DNA from: Dissophora ornata
Taxonomy: Eukaryota > Mortierellomycota > Mortierellomycetes > Mortierellales > Mortierellaceae
DNA: 35,698 bases
Assembly (NCBI GenBank): GCA_025201705.1
Contig: MU616868.1
Span: 1-35,698, forward strand
Reading direction: 5' to 3'
Each line of letters opens with the position of its first letter. The first letter of the stretch is position 1. The translations under genes and the position numbers were made by a program. The notes under the pieces are model-generated. The model had not been told where the DNA came from, did not search any database, and saw only the letters and a list, made by a program, of their open reading frames with translations. Positions 10,713 to 22,202 of the stretch are shown one piece after another.

Positions 10713-10850
10713 CGCCCGAAGAGCCTTGTCCTTGTTATTTTCGGTATCAAGGCCCGAGAGCCGTGTCCTGTCCCTTCGGTATCAAGTCCGAAGAACCCCA
10801 TAATATTCAATATTCGGCATTTGGCCCGAATTATCCATGTCCTAATGTAA
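10713..10850. repeat. imperfect ~36-bp tandem repeat
   Basis: Three and a half units, each starting near (G)CCCGAAGAGCC or TCCGAAGAACC and ending near TTCGGTATCAAG. The 12-mer TTCGGTATCAAG is exact at 10740-10751 and 10775-10786, and later units diverge (TTCGGCATTTG). Position suggests repeated factor-binding sites, but a relic of a mobile element is also possible. Confidence 0.6.
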
Positions 10851-10884
10851 CGGTCGACCCCCAGAGCAAAAACGCATGCACGCA

Positions 10885-10910
10885 CACAAACACAAACACA
10901 AACACAAACA
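10885..10910 (+). repeat. (CACAAA)n microsatellite
   Basis: About four hexamer copies just upstream of a TATA box. Confidence 0.85.
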
Positions 10911-10913
10911 TCA

Positions 10914-10920
10914 TATAAAA
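10914..10920 (+). promoter_or_regulatory. TATA box of the second arrestin-like gene
   Basis: TATAAAA lies about 123 bases upstream of the ATG at 11043 and just after the CACAAA run. No other TATA-like site lies closer. Confidence 0.5.
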
Positions 10921-11042
10921 AGACGCTCGGGACAGCAACAACTTAAAATCAGCAACAACAACCGATCCACCTTTTCAACTCTTCACTGGTGCATAACCCT
11001 CACAACACTCGACATCCATCTCGCCGGTAAACATCCTACAAC

Positions 11043-12286
11043 ATGCGGTCTCATAACAAGAACGAATTCACAGCAAAGAAAAAATCGCTCTCGATACACA
11101 TCAACACCGACCATGTCGGCCCACATAGCATGCCTCTTGTTTACGGATCAACTGGTTCCATCAAGGGTTCTGTTTGTTTCTCGTGCAACTATGACTGTAA
11201 AGGACGCGATATCCAGATCATCTACGAGGCATGGTCCGAATCGCACTACTCAGGTAAAACTGCCAAACCTACCCTCCCCCACTTTTCTTTCGGCAATGTA
11301 GGATACTCTTTCTCACATACCCATCCGCTTACTTCTTGCGGCAGTCGACCACAAGAGGCTGAACCATCACCAATTTAAAGAGGTTTTTGGTCACCAGGTC
11401 TGGGCCCTGCCACTCATTCACACAACGCACAACGGCTCAACGGTGGTCGCAGGAGTATACGAGAAAGAATTTGAGATCCCTTTGACATACGTGGTAGATA
11501 GGAATCGAAACTCTTTCGATAGTGCCACCTCTGAATCATCAAGAGCTTCGACTTCACATTCGATCAGCGCTCCAACTTCGACATCGAAAGCAACAACGAG
11601 GGCGGTTTCTCCAGTAGCATCCATAAAATCATCGCCAACCAACGAGTCTTCGACTTCGCTATCTTCAATATCCACGCCATACCATCAACACGAAGGAGTA
11701 ATGCTCTTACCCTCAAGCCAATACGGTGCGGACACAAAGGTCAGGTACACGATCCGCGCGGTCTTGCAGAGGCCATTCCCAAGTCTTTCGAACGTCGAAG
11801 CGTCACAGGAGATCTGGGTTGAAAACTCTGCAATGCCGCCGCCATCCCCTTCAAGTTCAACTCCCTCACTGTCGTACTCTACTGTCGACTGCGATACAAT
11901 ATCAACGTCGGAGCAAGATTCTCCAAGCAGTGAATCACCGCATAGCCCTATTACTGTCAGCACCGCCGAACGGAGTGCCGCCGCTACACTAACGGGATAC
12001 GAACCATCAAGATCCGGAGAATCAGAGATCAGGTCCCATTCACTAACCGCCATGCCCACAGCGCCATACGTAGCCAATGATGTATGTACCCGCCGTCGCA
12101 TTTTTGTGTTCGTCTCAATTGTCAAAGCAAAGCTGACAACGAGTATTTCTCTTGTTGTAGACTGCGCTTCTAACACCTCTCTTCCTGTCTGCCATCCTCT
12201 TGCTCGAATCTGTATGCGGCGATCTTGCAGTTTGTGGTATTCTTTTACTACTTTTGCACTTTTGTCCTCGGTCTCGGATTCTGTAG
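11043..12286 (+). CDS. arrestin-like protein with Ser/Thr-rich insert and hydrophobic C-terminus
   Basis: Exons 11043-11253, 11345-12081 and 12161-12286 join in frame to give 357 residues. The N-terminal half looks arrestin-like: KSLSIHINTDHVGPHSMPLVYG, then VCFSCNYDCKGRDIQIIYEAW, then AGVYEKEFEIPLTYVV, and later KVRYTIRAVLQRPF, the arrestin Y-x-I-x-A strand. A Ser/Thr-rich loop (about 60 residues) interrupts the domain and a second Ser/Pro-rich stretch follows. The last exon codes for two hydrophobic runs (LLTPLFLSAILLL and LAVCGILLLLL), so the product could be membrane-anchored, which is unusual for arrestins. If the last intron (GTATGT...TTGTTGTAG) is retained, the frame stays open to 12312 with an unrelated polar tail. 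No second arrestin sandwich is evident. Function unknown; a trafficking adaptor by family. Confidence 0.65.
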
Positions 12287-12828
12287 GCAGTACTTTGTAC
12301 GCCCGACAGTAAAGGGACTGTGAAGGCGCAGCACAAGAAAGTTACCAATAGTAGTCGGCCCTTCCAAGCTTCCTTTCCTCTTGAACAATTTTACCTCGGC
12401 TTTGCCATTATCCTGATTATTTCCCTTCGGTCTCAAATTTAGCCGTTGCCGCACGCGCGTCAAACGCCGCCGCAAATATACCCCGCCTCATCCTCGATTT
12501 CCTCGATTTCCATCACCTCATCCGCGGATGGAGACTCTGGTGGGTAGTATTTGACACTATCCCGACTCTCTTCTTCGTCATCATCCTCTGCGGGGTAGAA
12601 CTTTGTTTCTTCATAGTCGATGACAAGATCATCTTGCTCCATAATCCCTTAATGTAATGCGTAATGACATAATGACATAATGGTAGAAATAAACCACGGA
12701 CACACGATACTTCCTATCAAGCTTATCATCATCGCAGTTCAAGTTATCAACGAGGATTATTATTAGGACAAAAAAGCATCCATAAATACAAGGAAGCGAC
12801 AAGAATCTCATCAAAAACAATCACGCCT
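12287..12828. other. convergent intergenic interval
   Basis: Lies between the 3' ends of the arrestin-like gene (plus) and the AFF-like gene (minus). It holds only a short acidic minus-strand reading frame and a small repeated ATGACATA motif near 12664-12680. Confidence 0.5.
12460..12642 (-). CDS. possible small acidic protein
   Basis: An ATG-started frame of 60 residues, very acidic and Tyr/Pro-containing (KFYPAEDDDEEESRDSVKYY, then EVMEIEEIEDEAG). The composition is not random, and a GTATAT donor-like site near its end could splice it onward, but I found no convincing partner exon. It may be a real small gene or a leftover exon. No family recognised. Confidence 0.3.
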   Translation of the reverse strand: MEQDDLVIDYEETKFYPAEDDDEEESRDSVKYYPPESPSADEVMEIEEIEDEAGYICGGV

Positions 12829-15800
12829 TCAATGCAAAGTGGACACATCGTACTGGAGTCCATTCTTGACCTGGTATTCGTTCAGCGCCTCCTCCGCAAA
12901 GTCCATCAGGTTGCTCAGGCTCATGTATGTCCCCAGCGGCCACTGGATCTTGGGAAACTTTCTGACGTTCTCTTCCTGAATCGGAACCCCATCCAACATT
13001 CCGACAATAACGGTTTGTTTCTGCTCCACGACGGTCGAGAATCCCTTGGAGTTTGACTTTCCAATATCATCTGGATGAATACACCACTTTTTGAACGTTT
13101 CAGGAAACTGTTCTCTTGCAATGTCTGGCGTCAACGCCGCTTCACAGTCGACTAGCTTGGTCGATAGATTCGTCCAGTCTTCTGCATTCTGTAAGAGTCT
13201 GGAAGCTAGCTCGGTGGTTATCATGACAGGTACTGCACCCAATGCCTCAGAGGAAGCCCGCTTGCGGAAAGACTCGATAGCTTGCATCTCTTGACGAAGC
13301 CGATGGTTCGAGTACGTGTGGCACTTATAATACACGAGAGCCTCGAGTAAGTAGCTGAGGCCGTCGAGTCCTTGAAACTTGCCGTGGCATTGGACGGACA
13401 GTGCTGTGGAGAACTGCTTCATGCTACCCCAGCATTTCATAGACTCCTGACGGACCAAGTCAGGCTGGTTTGAATGCAAAAGCTCGAAATGTTTGTCGTT
13501 GAGATGAAACGCTCGCAGGAAGGCATTACCACTGAGGAAATATACAATGGCTCCCAACCGGGGGTTGTGCTGAATCCTGGTGATTTCGTCCGCCTTGCGT
13601 TTAAGACTGACCGCGAGTGCACGGTATCTGCAAATCACATCAAAAATCATTCAGTGAATATTTGGTGACAAGTAGGGTTTCCAAGATGTCTATGGAAAGA
13701 AAGACGTGAGTCTATGCCTGATATTTACCTGTGATACCCCCGGTAGTACTTGGTGTGCCCTCCAGATATGGGTTCTGCTGTCACCATAGACATCCTTCGC
13801 ATCCCTTCTTCAGGCTGATCATTCATTCTTCCAACTAGCAGAGAGTTCCCGGATGTCAAGGCTGGAGACTCTGTTGTAGCCTTTGGTGTGTTCACATTTG
13901 ACTCCAAACGCTTCTGTGAGTGATCCTCTGAAAGGATTTTCTTAATGGAGCCTGACGTTATGCCAACATTGTCCAGCCCGTCCAACGATGGCGTTTTTGC
14001 AGCCGTAATCCGCCGTGACCGAGCGTCTGCCGAGGAGTCCAGCGGCGAAGTGGCCTCAGATTTTGCAGGCTCAATGGACTTTTGACTGACGCTGGAAGGA
14101 TTTCCGCGATGGCTTTCAGACTTTCGATGGTCAAAAGGATACTTGGATCCCTGCAGCTGAAGATCGACTGTGCTCTTGGTGCTGCTCTCCGGAACTACTG
14201 ATGATTTATCGCGGCTACGCTTATCCTTGTCTCGTCTTCTGTCCGACCTGCCCCTGGAATGCGAGCGCGAGTGCTGAAGTTTCTGATCTCGGCTTCTCTC
14301 ACGACTATTGTCGCCCTCCGGACTCTTGCTGCGACTTCTATCTCGATGGCCTTTCGTTGGCCTGTCGTGTTGTCCTCGACTAGAATCCTGTTTTCGCTTT
14401 CCTTTGGATGAACTCTTGTCATCCTCATAGTCCCGTCTATCCCTACTAGACCTGCGACCTTTGCCATCGCCTCTATCGTGGCTTTTCCTTGGCGATCTCG
14501 AGCGCGATTGAGACCGACTACGGGAGTAGTCACGCGAGCGCCGCTTGGAAGATCGGTCTCGCTCATCTCTGTGTCTATCCTTCCCAGATCGCCTGCTTTC
14601 GCTATCCTTCGACTTCCTATGACTGGTGGTAGAGTCGTCGCGGTTGTCTTCCTTGGGTTCCTTCTTTTGACGTTTTGAGGAAGGACTCGGTGGTAAAGGG
14701 CTGCCCGACCCCGCACGTCTACGCCTTGCGCTCAAGTCCGGCTCTATAGCTGTCGCCGTCTTTGCCTTGCCTTCTTTCACCTCTTTCGACAAGTCCTTCG
14801 GTCGAGAGTCACTGTCTTTGCCAACCACCGTTGATCGTCCACCCTTGTGTTTGTCGCGATCTACAACGGGGGATAAGGGTCGTTTTGCGCGTTTTGGTTG
14901 CACACCAGATCTATCCGATCCTGAATCAGATCCTGAATCCGCATCGCTCGAGTGTGTGTGGCGATGTTTAGATAATTTTTTGGTGCCGTGCTTCTCGCGC
15001 TTATATGCTCTCTCATCGTCGGTAAAGTACTTCTTGGAAGTTGATTTGGCTTGTGACTTTGGTGATTGCGGGCCTGCATCAGTTATAGGCCTGGATGATC
15101 TCGTTGATTTCAGCACCTCAAGACGAGACTCCAAGTCAGGCAGAAGAAACGAAGGTATGCTGATTTTAACAATGACGGGAGACTTTGACAAAGTAGCCGC
15201 GCTAGCTCGATGCGGCAATCTTTTCACTTGCTCTGGTGAAAGCAAGCAGCAGCATTCCACTGATGAGCCCATTGGATCATTTACTTTCTCTGAAATCGAT
15301 CCTGAAAGTCGTTTCCCTCCCAAAGACCCCGCCTTTGAGTTTCTGCGCTGCGCTGTTTTCCGACTGATTATTATCACGGATATTGATAGCAGGGATAAGT
15401 CAGTTGGGATCCTCAATTATTTTAGTGGAAAAGCTTTCTGCCCAAAATAAAGCATATGGCATTCGCTGTTACCCGATGGTCTTGTATCGAGGATTGGTAT
15501 CCGTCTCGCTCATCACAATGCTTTCAGACTCTGCAGCCGATGTGTGTATATCCGATTCTCTATCGGAATCCGAGGAGCTGTCGTCGCTACTCGCCCCAAG
15601 ATCGGGTGGAACTGCCGGCACTTTTCCTGGCTGCTTGCCGCCTGTCACCGGCCTAGGTGCCATCGCCCATGCAGGGATATTAGGACTTATCATCGCAGGC
15701 AACTTGGCGATCATCTATATTGTGTGTTTGCTTGGAGTAAGTCTTGGCCTAATCTTAAATGTTCAGGAGTCAACTTTAAAAATAATTTCCCATACCTCAA

Positions 15801-16703
15801 TGCTCTCATGAAGCATTTCCAGAGGAGAGGCGGGAGAACACTGGTAGGCCCGGAGAAAAAAAAAAAGAGTGGTCATTTTAGAGGGAATACAGAAATAGTC
15901 GATCGTATGCAGAACGGAGCTCCTTAGTCCTAATGGCAATGCAATCCCCTTCTCGTACCTCATGGTCATTGCTCTTTCGGGACGGGACAGGACTGAGGGC
16001 GGAAAACGCAGTTTCCATTGCATTAAGGAGAACAGGGCAGCGAGACACAGAGGGTGAACATCCGTCAAAATCGGGATCTTTTGTGAAGGCCGCCAACCGC
16101 GCTCTTTAAAAAGCTGTCCCGCGCGACAAAACAGCATTTGAGTCGTGTGGTGCAGGTTTCCGGATTGTATTTTTGTCCACACACGGACTCGCAGACACAA
16201 ACGGAAGTAACTCTATCCTTGTTGTTGCTCTCCTTGCACATGCCATAAATCGAACAACTCATCACTTACCCAAGTAAGGGTCCAAACCCTGCTGCATAGC
16301 CTGATATAGTTCTAGGCGGGGAAGGAGGCACTACCCAGTCATTGCACTTGTTGTTGATGTTGTTAGATCCTATTGAGGGTGTTCTGTCATAAGACCGATC
16401 CTTGAACCCAAACGGGCGAGGAAGAAACGTTGCATATTCGGCAACGTTCAGAATCAAATCCGGTCCAGCGCCAGCGGCCTTTGATGCCATGTACCGCCTG
16501 AATTCTGCCATCTTTTGATCCAGATCATCTAGTTCGCTTGGTGGAGGAAGGAGCGGTGCAGGAGCATGGATTGAGGATGGAGGAGAGGTGTCAATTGAGC
16601 TCGCATAGCTATTTGTTTGTGATGTCGCCGAAGCAGGAATCGAACTTGGACTCGGAATGGAAGGGCTGGGCCAGGCTGGTCTAGTTGAAGCTGTCGTCGT
16701 CAT
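12829..16703 (-). CDS. AF4/FMR2 (AFF)-like nuclear protein, putative super elongation complex scaffold
   Basis: Six exons join in frame: 16703-16270, 16103-15959, 15840-15796, 15714-15473, 15363-13729, 13627-12829; about 1099 residues. In order: Ser/Pro-rich N-terminus; acidic-serine patch GASSDDSSSDSDRES (AFF proteins carry a similar SSSDSE patch); SPVIVKISIPSF at about 350, resembling the AFF 'VKI' motif; a long Arg/Ser/Lys/Asp-rich region (many SRS, SRD); then a 265-residue helical domain. That domain starts YRALAVSLKRKADEI...YFLSGNAFLRA, has a LEALVYYKCHTYSNHRL helix and ends WPLGTYMSLSNLMDFAEEAL, matching the order of the AF4 C-terminal homology domain. Known AFF proteins scaffold P-TEFb and ELL to release paused RNA polymerase II. 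The N-terminal P-TEFb-binding segment is not recognisable; the frame stays open upstream of 16703, so another 5' exon may exist. Alternative: an unrelated RS-rich splicing factor. Confidence 0.6.
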
Positions 16704-19700
16704 TTCCCTGGTATGGCTACTTCGCCTCACGTTGATCGACTGTCGCTCGCCGTTGAGTTGGCCACCCGCACTAGAAAGGCGCTTCTGTAAATGTAGATTG
16801 ATTGCTTGGAAAGTCGATTGAGGTCAGGAAAGCGAGTAGGTTGGGCTTGAAGACGGTTGTCCTGTTCAAGGCGACGAAGGAGTGGTAAAAAAAAAGTTCT
16901 CTCTGTCACTGAGCGACAACAGAAACGACGGATTTGTGGCTAAAATTCTGGCTGCGTTGCCAGGCGAACCGCCAGGCGTTGTCACTAGTCTGCAACACAA
17001 CAGCTGCGTTATGTGCGATCGGATTAGGGGGGAAGAGAAGGCGGAATGAGTTGCACGTAATGAGGGACACCAGAACGCTTGATTGATCTCTTGTCCGACA
17101 CTTGTCCGACAACTACGTTCGCAATGACCAGTGTGGTGGTGAGGTGGATCTTTTTTCCAGAGCAAAGGGGGAGTGATTGTGGATGTGTGGAGGGTCTGGT
17201 ATGCGTAATGTTGGCGGGTTCGAAGTCAACGATCGGGAAGCAAGAATGTCTTGAGAGAGAAAGCAGAATGGACAATTGCAAGGAGAAAGAGTGATCCGCG
17301 CAATCCGAACAGAGGGGAGGGAGAAAAAAAATGTGGGAACTTTGACCATGTGGACCGTGTGGTCGTTTTCTTCTTCCATTCGGCAAAAGGCTCAAACAAC
17401 GGCCATTCCTCATGTGTTCCTCCAAACAATGAATGATTCCACAAGTGACATGTCTGGATGCATGCCATGTCGTCGCATTGTTTTCTTTCCCTCTGCCCTC
17501 ATTCTTCCATAGATAGGAACCCGATCAATTGTGCCTCACGAGGCGACCATTCCCAGGACATCAATGGTGTCACTCACGTGTCCTTCCGTTCTGTGCACAT
17601 AGCCAGCTATGAGAACCATTGCCGATGTTCAGCTCCATGCACGGATCCACATGACCGTTCGCCCCCGTGCGTGTGGATCATTGCCTTGCGGCGATCGATG
17701 TGTCAGAGCCCCGGACCTTGAGAATTAGGTCCTGGATTACAGAAAGCATAGGGACTCTGTCATACAGGTTAGTGAAAGAGAACTTGGTCTGTGGAAAAAA
17801 AAGGGGAGGGGGGAAAACGCAAACACAAGAACGTACAGCATGAATGACGGTCTCTCTTCGCTGTCTGTAATAGAGCCTCTGCCAGTCTTGCCCGAAAGGC
17901 GCACCCTATCAAAGCTATGCGGACCCTTTTCTCTTCCCCCACAGTTCTCCCAAACTCGTTTTCCGGTGTCCTTTGATGCATTGTGCTTGGTCATGCCTTG
18001 GGCTGGGGATTGACCCTCCCTCGTTTATTTTTTTTTTCGTTCTCCCAGGAGACGCGTCTGGACAAACACACACGAATAAATAAAAATGGTGGCAAGCGCG
18101 CCTGGGCCACATCGAAACGCGTTCCGACCCTGACTATGGATTGCCTAGGTCACACACAGCAAAAACAATGACAAACACTTGTGAGCGACCGTCTTGTGGC
18201 GTGCTGCTTGAAGAAACGCGCCACATAGAGCATATCTGGCGTACATGGCGTGTCTCGCGGAGACAATCAATCACTCGACAGGCTAATGGGCACAATATCG
18301 ACAATTAAGAATCACGAACATGGCATTCCAACAGCAACGAGACCTTACCTCCTCCTCCTTCTGAGGTCAAATCGATATTGGAATCTGTCCCTCCCTCTCT
18401 TTGTGCTCCTGCCCTCATTTCTCTCTTTCCTCTTATACCCTTTATTTCACGATGGCTCTGCTCCATCCCTCTATCCAGCGACAATACACAGTCCAAGTGA
18501 ATGAGAAAAGTGAATGCCATGCACTCGCAACAGGAAATAATTCCAAACGAATAAATATCCGCAGAACTTCACCTCCATGGACAAAACTTGTCATCTCTTC
18601 TTTAAGCGCTAACACATTTTATTCTCCTGTTCACACTCTCCAGCACAGCAAATCAGCTTGTAGCTTCTCTGCCCCAGTTATTCCTTCAACCACTTGTGGC
18701 TAAGACCCCTTTTGTTACCCCCGGTCCACAATCCACATACACACGCATCAGTCAAGTTGCGCCTCGATCGAGGACACGGAGACAAGTTCCAACCGCTTTT
18801 AGTCCTTGATCGTCTCATCATGACCATGCATGGGACCGTGTTGGAGATCTTACGTCGTTTCGCCTTTCCTCGCTCATTCTTGCTCGTCCCCACATTTCAT
18901 TTTCTTTCCAAATACATCCGGCAGTACCTCGTAGAAAGCACAGATCCTCTATCCTCGCACTGCCGCTTCAGTATCGGTCCTTGCATTTCCCAGCTTATCG
19001 CCCTCTGATCCTCTCTTCCACCCTCTTCTCCCACTGTTTGTGTCATTTTAGCTGGGTACGTCTGTTGTCAGTTGATGCACCTGAATGTGTGACCAACGCA
19101 GCGACCTGTCTCTTCTTCCTCCATTTAGCCCCAGAAAAACTTCAGTGAGTCCGGTCAGTCCACCTCACCGCCACCGCGCATACCTGCTCACACGCTCCTT
19201 TGTTCACGACAATCGCTTTTCTCTTTCTCTCCTCTCTCTCTTTCTCCTCATTCTTGCTCCTCGTCTCACCGTCTCGTGGTTGCCTCCTCCGTCGAACTTC
19301 CTACCTTGTCTCCGCCATTGTAAGAAACAAATATATCTGCTTCTTTCCTCTCTGGATAGTCCGTCATCCTGCGGCGTTTGTTCTATCACACTACGGCGTG
19401 AGTCAATTGAACCATCTTTCCATCCTTATGGTTAAACATACCGCGATCTTCAAATAAACTTAAACCACTCTATCCTTTTCTTTTCTCCCTAGCTCTTGTT
19501 TCTCCTCCCTCTTCCCTGCAGCCCCTCCAAGTCAACGCATTGCTCACAACGTTATCTCCACGCGACGAATACTTCGACACCATTCGACCACTCAGAGGTA
19601 TTTGAATTTGCAAAAAAGCAATTTCCTTATCAGAAACACTCCTCCATTCATCCTTCCGTCCTGTGCCTGAACTTCATTCACTTCCACCAGCTTGTCGATT

Positions 19701-19733
19701 CACTGGACAACACACCAAACTTGCCGCTCAAGT
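16704..19733. other. 3-kb non-coding interval between divergent genes, pyrimidine-rich leader
   Basis: No reading frame here looks like a protein and I see no tRNA or rRNA. From about 18340 to 19700 the plus strand is strongly C/T-rich (for example around 19220-19262), as in long 5' leaders. Several small upstream ATGs occur. Probably promoters plus a long, possibly intron-bearing 5' UTR of the NOL4-like gene; a non-coding transcript is possible. Confidence 0.5.
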
Positions 19734-22202
19734 ATGAACACGATTAACCAGCCCGACACAAAGTCCAACCGCTCAGGATCCAACGAAGAAAAAGGCAGCC
19801 AATCGACAAGGTCGTTTTCAAAACTAGGATCGAGCTCACGGTCCAGTAGCTCCTCCTACCTTCACCCTCCCACACTCGGAACATCCTACGACGGATGTTT
19901 TGTAGATGAAACTGGCTCCAGTCCGCTTAATTCTCCCTACGACCACCCCGATACTAAAGACTACGAGGAGCGGAATGAAAAAGATGTGGAGCTGCTCTCC
20001 CTGGAACCAGTACGAGAGTCCACTCTACTGGCGGGTTCTCATTACTCCACGGCGCCGCAATTTCGTCAGCAACAGCAGCAACAGCAGCAACAGCAACAAC
20101 AGCAACAACAGCAACAGGAACTGCGCCTCCAGGAGCAGCTACATCATCAGCGTCTCCGGCATCACCTCCCTGAATACGATCAGGATTTCGACGATGACGA
20201 TGACCAAGACGTCGACGAGGACATGGAGCAAGAATATTTCCAACATGAACAGACGGAACAGTTTCTACCCCGCGCCGCCCAGCGACCGCCTCGCCCCCAG
20301 AGCGCGCACGAGGTCCACTCCAGCAATTTTATTTCTGAAGACGAGTTTCTCATGCTGGCGGAAGATTACCTTCAGTCACTCTCGCCCAAGAAACGAGAGA
20401 AGGCATTGCTGACAAACAGCATGTACCAAAAGATCTTGATGGTGCTGCTTCAACCAAAAAACACGCAAGTATCAACAGCGCAGTTCCGCTTTTGGGCTAA
20501 AAAGATGTTTACGCTGTCGACTACGGAGACTCATCACATCGTATGCCATGGAGGGAAACCTGTTGCCACTAAGGAATGCCTATACGATGTTCTCGTTTAC
20601 TGCCATCGTAAAAGCTCGCACGGTGGTAGAGATAAAACATCGGCCGAGGTATGGCATTGGCCACTGGAAGCCGCCTTATGTATTGACGTCTGTGTTTCTA
20701 TATTTTTTAACACCGACTGCATTTCCTTTTGTTGACAGGTGCGGCAGCATTATTCCTGGGTCCCAAAGGAACTAATTGCTCGCTTTGTGAAGTATTGTCC
20801 GCTCTGCTCAAGCAGACGCCACAGTTTGCAAAGACCTCCATCGGTCTTGGGGACTAGCAGCGGATATGATGCCTTGATGTCTTCCTCTGCACTGGATTCG
20901 CGAGCGGAGCCAGCACGAGCCCGGAGTATGGAGGGTGGCTCCCCCGGTCGCCATTGGCACTCAGGGCAGAACATGATGCAGGACCATGGACAGACTGATA
21001 GCGCCTTCCTGGGCAATCAGCAAGACTCTCACTCACATCTACAAGATCGGATTCATCCTCTGCTCCTCCAACAGCATCAGCAAGGTCACCGTCCGCAATC
21101 AGAGCATTCAAGTCAGATCGATCAGCAAAGATTGCATTCCGAAGGATCTTTAGGACGTTATTACGGTGAATTTTCTCTTGGGCCCCGTCACGGCCATCAC
21201 CGCTCAGGCTCAGGCTCAGGCTCAGGCTCATTCCAAGCGGAGTCAACACCACAGTCGTCAACACGCGGCGCACTCAACCATCTAGAATCATCTGGCCTTG
21301 GTCCTCCTCCTAGTAAGAACATGAACCTCAAGGGTGATTCTTTTCACGAGAAGCGTCGTAGCCTCGCCTGGAGCAACGATGGAGATATGGAACTGGAGGA
21401 AGTAGAGCAGGCAGGGGATGGAGAAGATGTAATGGAGGATGATGACGAATTTGAGGGCCATGATGACGAGCATTCAATGAAAACCGCGAGTCGTGGTGGA
21501 GTTCCATTTGGTTTCGACGGGCAAGCACTGTCAGGCGAGAGGCATGTCGGAAGCCAGCGAAATGAAAACACGGATGACAGTTGCACGCCCAGTGGTTTAG
21601 TAGGGATCCCACAAGAGCTACGACGGTTCTCATCCCTCGAGCCAGCGCAGAGGCGCTTTCAGAATCCAGGTCCTCAGCAGCCTCGACAACAACAGCAGCA
21701 GCAGCAGCAACAACAGCCACACCACCATCAGATACATCCCCTCCAGCAAGCTCACGGCTATTTCCAGCAGGGATATGCGGCATCCCCCGGCTCGCAACCT
21801 TCTACAGCCACAACCATGTACCACCCCAACGGCCATGTCCTGCACAACCGCCACCCAATGCACCGTCTTTCTATGACAAATTCTGGCTATAATTATGGGT
21901 ATCCTTATCCATATAACCCTTCGGCCGGGTCAAGCGGCACTCCATTTGGTCAAATCAAAGCTTCACAAGGACATTTCACATCATTTCCCCAGCACCAGCC
22001 CAGTGCCTTGCATTCGTCATCATCCCCCTATAGCCACATGTACGCGGCGGCATTGACCAATTTTCAGGGAGTACCTGGCTCAGAGGATGGACGAGAGGAA
22101 CAGGAACAGCAAGATCGCGATTCGGGCGATGAGAGTGGACTTGGCCCTGAGGATGGCGATCAAATCAGCAGCGACGAAAACATATCTAGTGATATGCCTT
22201 AA
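19734..22202 (+). CDS. NOL4-like protein with integrase-type HHCC zinc finger and polyQ tracts
   Basis: Two exons, 19734-20648 and 20739-22202, give 792 residues. Order: Ser-rich N-terminus, 17-residue polyglutamine, acidic tract (DDDDDQDVDEDMEQE), then a conserved domain at about 210-330, then a long low-complexity tail with GSGSGS, a second polyQ (10 residues), His-rich and acidic stretches. The domain reads YQKILMVLL...FRFWAKKMF...HRKSSHGGRDKT|VRQHYSWVPKELIARF...CPLC. The four ligands H291, H296, C325 and C328 (H-x4-H-x28-C-x2-C) fit the N-terminal zinc-binding domain of retroviral and Ty3 integrases, and the whole block resembles vertebrate NOL4/NOL4L. No integrase catalytic core follows, so this looks like a domesticated fragment serving as a nuclear, probably chromatin- or transcription-linked protein (inference). 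The intron falls between the two ligand pairs. Confidence 0.72.
20067..20117 (+). repeat. CAG/CAA repeat coding for 17 glutamines
   Basis: Seventeen consecutive Gln codons, CAG and CAA mixed, inside the NOL4-like gene. The mixed codons suggest selection on the protein or stabilisation against expansion. Confidence 0.95.
21687..21716 (+). repeat. CAG/CAA repeat coding for 10 glutamines
   Basis: Ten Gln codons followed by Pro-His-rich sequence in the second exon of the NOL4-like gene. Confidence 0.93.

Larger units (their letters stand above)
10443..11042. promoter_or_regulatory. divergent promoter region between the LRR gene and the second arrestin-like gene
   Basis: Six hundred bases separate the two opposed start codons. 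They hold degenerate ~36-bp tandem repeats at 10713-10850, a (CACAAA)n run at 10885-10910 and a TATA box for the rightward gene at 10914. Confidence 0.6.

Noticed and set aside
14767..15450. 227-codon plus-strand open frame inside the AFF-like gene
   Set aside because: It is antisense to the RS-rich exon, whose biased codons suppress stops on the other strand; no start context or homology.
17210..17240. GGTTCGAAGTC resembling a tRNA T-arm
   Set aside because: The loop does not follow TTCRANY properly and no acceptor, D or anticodon stem can be folded around it.
17640..17690. Small inverted repeat GATCCACA / TGTGGATC
   Set aside because: Only eight base pairs with a long loop; expected by chance in 3 kb of non-coding sequence.
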